A stretch of DNA of 64,000 bases from JAOAHC01 sp964593045 (GTDB taxonomy: Bacteria; Bacillota; Clostridia; TANB77; CAG-465). Below are positions 60,204-64,000 of this stretch, one piece after another. The stretch covers positions 10,711 through 74,710 of the forward strand of contig CAZQJQ010000002.1 in assembly GCA_964593045.1 (NCBI GenBank), written 5' to 3'. The position numbers and the translations under genes are program-made. Below the pieces are notes generated by a model. The model was given only the letters and a program-made list of their open reading frames with translations. It searched no databases and was not told where the DNA came from. Numbering within the stretch: position 1 is the first letter of the stretch; every line of letters begins with the position of its first letter.

Positions 60204-62486
60204 TTAATTCCCCATTATATAATTTTTAATACGAACATAATCACTTGAACTTACCTTTGAATCTTTGTTATAATCTGCCCCCATTTTTTGAGTATTACTT
60301 AATGTTCCTGTATTCATTATATAGTTTTTTATAAGAACATAATCATTTGCTTTAATTTCTGAATCACCATTTACATCTCCATATACTATTATATTATATT
60401 CTTGTAAAATAGTAGAACCGCTTAATATTTGTATTTTTGTTCCTGTTCCAACATTGTCATTGGATGTTATTTCATTTCCTGATATATTAACTAATTTTAT
60501 AGTAAATGAAGTAGTTATATTTTTAATAACATCTGCTGCTTTTGTCTTAGGATTTATATTTGTAATATTACCAGATGAATCTATATTTAAATTTTCTATA
60601 GTAGCCACTGATTTAGTAACTTTAAGTGTATATTCACATGTTTTATTACTTCCATCTTTAGTCTTATATGTTACTTTTGTAGTTCCTTCTTTTACTCCTT
60701 TTATTTTTCCATTTTCAATTGTTGCAATAGATGTATCTGCAATTGCAATTGTATAACTTGTATCAGTTACAGTACTTGGTTCTATTTTTGGTTCAATTTG
60801 AATGTATTTATCAACTACTACAGAATATTCACTTCTATCTACAGATATACTTGTTGCAAGCGTTTTTTCAACAGTTACATTACAAGTAGCAGTTTTACCT
60901 TGATCTAATGTCTTAGCAGTAATAACAGCAGTTCCTACACCTGTTGCAGTAATTTTTCCATTACTATCTACAGTTGCTACAGAGGTATTACTACTTTCAT
61001 AACTTACAGTTTTTATATATGCATCGCTTGGTAAAATAGTAGGTGTAATTGTTGTAGTTTCTCCTTTTTTAAGTGTTACTGATGTTTTATCAAGACTTAT
61101 TGAACTTACATGAGTATAATTAAATTGTCTTACAAACGCTTGATATACATACCCTTCTGTTCCATCTTTAAATATGATTCTATCCCAACCATTAGTACCA
61201 ATCTGTGTTCTTGTATACTTAGTTCTATTTGTGGCACCTTCATTTTTTTCAACTATTTGACCTATTACTTCATAATCTGTTGAAGGTCCTGATCTAACAT
61301 TAAAGGTATCAATTCCATTTACTTCATCATCATCCATATATATCAAGTCTGTTCCAAGTATTGTTGATTCAGTAGTTTCAGAATCTGGATGTGGTGATGC
61401 TGTACTTGGCATATTATCATATACAGGAATATAGAATACAAAATCAGAATTTAACATTCCAGAGTTCAAATATGATTTATATGTAATTTTTGATTCATTA
61501 ATTGGAGCAACTATATTTGTCATATATTGATATTTATATAAGGCTTTAGCATTCCCATAAGGGTTAGTTACATCAAATTTTTCAAAGTAAATAGTATTCT
61601 GCCCATATTGTATATAGCCTTCTCTTAATTCTTTTGCACCTGCTAAAATAGATGCATAAGGTGTTGTCCAACCTTGACTTTTTGCATATTTTAATCCATT
61701 TTCTACTGAATCACTAGCTCCTTCATATGAAGGAGAGGCTCCTATGTTAAAAAAGTTATATATGCTTGTATATTTTGAATTAGATCCATTAATTGAACCA
61801 TTATTCATTATATCCAATGATGTTTCTTGTTTCATTCTACTTGCTAAATGAGTAGCACTTATCCCAGTACCACCAGATTCTTTTGCTGCTTTTATAATTA
61901 AATCTGTCCAATTTAAACCATCTTCTAAATTAACCATATTTCCAGCTTTTTTATACTGATTTGAATATGTTTCCATTGTAGTTCCAGAAAGTATTTTTGT
62001 TACAGCCGTAGAATAATTTATTTCATCATTGTAATCTAAAGCTTCAAATTGAAATATAGTAGATTCATACAAAAAATTTCTAGGATCCATAGTATAAGCA
62101 ATAGCTTTTGTAGATGCTTGAACATAACTACCATCTGAATAGTAATTTTGCCCATCTCTTTTCCAATTTGAACTATATGAATCGTGTATCGTACTTATAC
62201 CCTCTTTTATTTCATAACTTTCTTGTCGTACAGACTCTGTCCAGTCAAGATTTGTATATACTGCTTTAAATATCCAATTTGGGTGTTTTGCTTTTAAATC
62301 TTTTATATATTGTTTATAACTGTCAGGAAAAACAGAGCTATTATCATTTGCATCATATTTTATTTCAGATCTAGGTAAATTTTTGGTAATTACAGCGAAA
62401 CTATTTGTTATACCTGCAAAAGCGTTTATAACAATCATAAATATAGTAAGCATAGCTATAGCTCTTACTCTATTACTAGTTTTCAT
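60204..62486 (-). CDS. Secreted GH73-type glucosaminidase with Ig-like and dockerin-like modules
   Basis: 760 residues. Signal peptide (about 1-31). The N-terminal enzyme part (about 45-335: LKAKHPNWIFKAVYTNLDW, TMDPRNFLYESTIFQFEAL, ASRMKQETSLDIMNNGSING, IYNFFNIGA) matches clostridial endo-beta-N-acetylglucosaminidases, with the likely catalytic Glu in MKQETS. Then an SH3-like domain (about 380-435, FNVRSGPSTDYEVIGQ), two Big2 Ig-like domains, and a C-terminal duplicated Ca-binding dockerin-like pair (DVNGDSEIKANDYVLIKNYI and DYNKDSKVSSSDYVRIKNYI). Acts on peptidoglycan outside the cell. First gene of the unit with the cadherin-like protein. Confidence 0.88.
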   Translation of the reverse strand: MKTSNRVRAIAMLTIFMIVINAFAGITNSFAVITKNLPRSEIKYDANDNSSVFPDSYKQYIKDLKAKHPNWIFKAVYTNLDWTESVRQESYEIKEGISTIHDSYSSNWKRDGQNYYSDGSYVQASTKAIAYTMDPRNFLYESTIFQFEALDYNDEINYSTAVTKILSGTTMETYSNQYKKAGNMVNLEDGLNWTDLIIKAAKESGGTGISATHLASRMKQETSLDIMNNGSINGSNSKYTSIYNFFNIGASPSYEGASDSVENGLKYAKSQGWTTPYASILAGAKELREGYIQYGQNTIYFEKFDVTNPYGNAKALYKYQYMTNIVAPINESKITYKSYLNSGMLNSDFVFYIPVYDNMPSTASPHPDSETTESTILGTDLIYMDDDEVNGIDTFNVRSGPSTDYEVIGQIVEKNEGATNRTKYTRTQIGTNGWDRIIFKDGTEGYVYQAFVRQFNYTHVSSISLDKTSVTLKKGETTTITPTILPSDAYIKTVSYESSNTSVATVDSNGKITATGVGTAVITAKTLDQGKTATCNVTVEKTLATSISVDRSEYSVVVDKYIQIEPKIEPSTVTDTSYTIAIADTSIATIENGKIKGVKEGTTKVTYKTKDGSNKTCEYTLKVTKSVATIENLNIDSSGNITNINPKTKAADVIKNITTSFTIKLVNISGNEITSNDNVGTGTKIQILSGSTILQEYNIIVYGDVNGDSEIKANDYVLIKNYIMNTGTLSNTQKMGADYNKDSKVSSSDYVRIKNYIMGN

Positions 62487-62574
62487 TTTTACCCACCTCT
62501 TATTTACAAAATAATTTATTTGTCTACATTATATCAGATAATACTTTTTTTGTATACATTTTTATACGAAAAAA

Positions 62575-62606
62575 CATAAAAAAATATGCCATTTTTAGCA
62601 TATTTT
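62575..62606 (-). terminator. Terminator after the 62640 membrane-protein gene
   Basis: AAAATATGC at 62581-62589 pairs with GCATATTTT at 62598-62606; on the minus strand the stem runs into TTTTTT. Confidence 0.75.
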
Positions 62607-62639
62607 TCATGTGTTTTATATTATTTGATTTATATTTTT

Positions 62640-64000
62640 TTATTGTTTATTATCTATTTTTTGTTTTTTACTTTTCACTTTTATTATAACTAAATAAATT
62701 AGAAAAGTAGCAAATGAAATTATTGATATACAATATGAAATTATCTGTATTTTTGTAGTTTTATATTCTACAATAATGTTTCCATATTTTTGACTACTGT
62801 TATCTACTAAAACAGTTCCAGTATCACTTATATCTACATCTAAATATGTTATAATATCTCCATCTTGTATATATGCTATATACCCTTTATAATATGTAAG
62901 AGGTACTATAAACTTTCCACTCTCAGATCTATTATTATCTGTATAGCTAAACTCTATTTTATTATTTGTTTTTACATATTCATATTCGATATTTTTATCA
63001 ATATCAGTTAATTTATCTGAGCTTTCAAAACCTATTGGTAAATACTCCCCTGCTCCTATAGGAGATTCACCAAGTAATTTATCATATGTATAACTTATAC
63101 CAGGTGAAGTTATATTTTCAAGTTGAAATGCTGTTATTATAATCATAAAAATAACTGTAAGAATTGTTGCTTCTTTTTTTAATTCTGTTATATTATATAT
63201 TGCATATGCCGATACTATGCTAAGTGCAAATGTTGCAAACATATTTATTCTAAATGGAAACTGTATAAAACTCATAAAGCTAAAAAGTTGCCATGGAAAT
63301 AACTTGCTTGTCATCCATACACATATATATCCAAATACAAATAAAAAAACTATAAATTTATAATTATTATCTTTATTTTTGTTTTTTACAATGAACAACA
63401 AAAGAGGAAGTATTAATAATATTATTCCAATTCCTAAATTCATTATATTTTCATTAGTCATATCTGTATTACCAGCAAATCCATAATGTAAGGTTGTTTC
63501 AAAAAGTTTTGTAATACTAGATGCATTATCATATAACGAATAAAATGTTTTTCCTTCTGATATAGAATAATTTGCACTTGAGAGTTGCTCTAACATTGGC
63601 AAAAAGTTACATATGCATATGCATATAGATACAAGTGTAGCTATAGCTAAATACATTATTCTTTTTTTATTTTTTAATAATTTTTTTATATTTAAAATAC
63701 AAACTATAGCAATTATTATTACTACTAATGCTAGTGATATCATATGTGAATTAGCAAGTCCTACCATTCCAATTACAAGTATATACCATTTTTTCTCGTT
63801 TCTTAGTATAATTTCATACATGCCAAGTAAAATTATTGGTAAAAATATAAAGGCAAGTATTTCTCCTAGTGCAGCACGTATAAATACATCTTCTAACCTA
63901 TATAACGACATTGTATATAACACACTAGACATTATTGCAATTTTATTCGATTTAAATATTGATTTTATACAATAATACATCGAAATAAATGTTGCCATTG
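62640..64000 (-). CDS. Multi-spanning membrane protein (YfhO/PTPS-related type), C-terminal part
   Basis: At least 452 residues, cut by the right edge of the window. About ten membrane helices are followed by an extracytoplasmic region (about 300-420) and a final helix. SLYRLEDVFIRAALGEILAF resembles the conserved loop of GT-C-like large membrane proteins in Firmicutes, which normally have two or more helices before it; the ATG at 63998 is therefore probably internal and the true start lies outside. Possibly involved in envelope glycosylation, consistent with nearby genes, but no catalytic residues can be assigned. Confidence 0.7.
   Translation of the reverse strand, partial: MATFISMYYCIKSIFKSNKIAIMSSVLYTMSLYRLEDVFIRAALGEILAFIFLPIILLGMYEIILRNEKKWYILVIGMVGLANSHMISLALVVIIIAIVCILNIKKLLKNKKRIMYLAIATLVSICICICNFLPMLEQLSSANYSISEGKTFYSLYDNASSITKLFETTLHYGFAGNTDMTNENIMNLGIGIILLILPLLLFIVKNKNKDNNYKFIVFLFVFGYICVWMTSKLFPWQLFSFMSFIQFPFRINMFATFALSIVSAYAIYNITELKKEATILTVIFMIIITAFQLENITSPGISYTYDKLLGESPIGAGEYLPIGFESSDKLTDIDKNIEYEYVKTNNKIEFSYTDNNRSESGKFIVPLTYYKGYIAYIQDGDIITYLDVDISDTGTVLVDNSSQKYGNIIVEYKTTKIQIISYCISIISFATFLIYLVIIKVKSKKQKIDNKQ

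Overview
The window is about 28% G+C. It is dense in genes, nearly all on the minus strand, with AGGAGG-type ribosome sites and the standard bacterial code (TGA is a stop, TGG is Trp). Gene content points to an anaerobic, fermentative member of the Clostridia, probably an uncultured gut-type lineage: a trimeric [FeFe] hydrogenase, spoIIR and spoVG, a diadenylate cyclase, GatCAB, single-chain glycyl-tRNA synthetase, a short eukaryote/archaeal-type prolyl-tRNA synthetase, and a 2-hydroxyacyl-CoA dehydratase/activase set. Two runs of N (46752-46761 and 47674-47792) show that the window is a scaffold.

Layout. 1-10 kb: DUF421 fragment, holin-like protein, amidohydrolase, hydABC hydrogenase operon, then fructose-bisphosphate aldolase among three unrecognised genes. 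10-13 kb: asnB and a three-gene operon of small membrane proteins. 13-24 kb: HD hydrolase, gatCAB, lysS, greA, an unknown gene, cdaA, a 42-residue membrane protein, glyS and a DUF3298-like protein. 23.5-29 kb: two tiny plus-strand genes with strong promoters, spoIIR, the activase/dehydratase trio and a DUF378 protein. 29-43.6 kb: housekeeping block of trmH-type methyltransferase, foldase, mfd, ligA, pgsA, murD, DUF1540, uvrC, spoVG, proS and rbgA.

43.6-57.7 kb is an accessory island starting exactly at the 5' end of rbgA. The rbgA start region (ribosome site, a 28-codon leader and the codons for I-N-W) recurs as degraded copies at 1.2-2.9 kb intervals (W-codon positions 43513, 45066, 47922, 49305, 51335, 52564, 54107, 56431). 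In each copy the rbgA-like half switches, just after the Trp codon, to a shared non-rbgA arm. Between copies lie one or a few cargo genes: three RhuM-family genes and a fourth fragment, two YhcG/DUF1016 nucleases, an M50 peptidase, a large serine recombinase, an unidentified gene with a HEPN-like motif, an HTH regulator and an NTP pyrophosphatase. I interpret this as serial integration of small cassettes into one attachment site at rbgA, each cassette supplying a new rbgA start. It resembles SCC elements at rlmH, but at a 5' end. Decay of the copies with distance from rbgA fits newest insertions lying closest to it.

57.7-64 kb returns to a chromosomal-looking cell-envelope group: a polyprenyl-phosphate glycosyltransferase, a membrane-anchored cadherin-like/Ig-like surface protein, a GH73 glucosaminidase with a dockerin-like tail, and a multi-spanning membrane protein cut by the window edge. 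No rRNA, tRNA or CRISPR array was seen.
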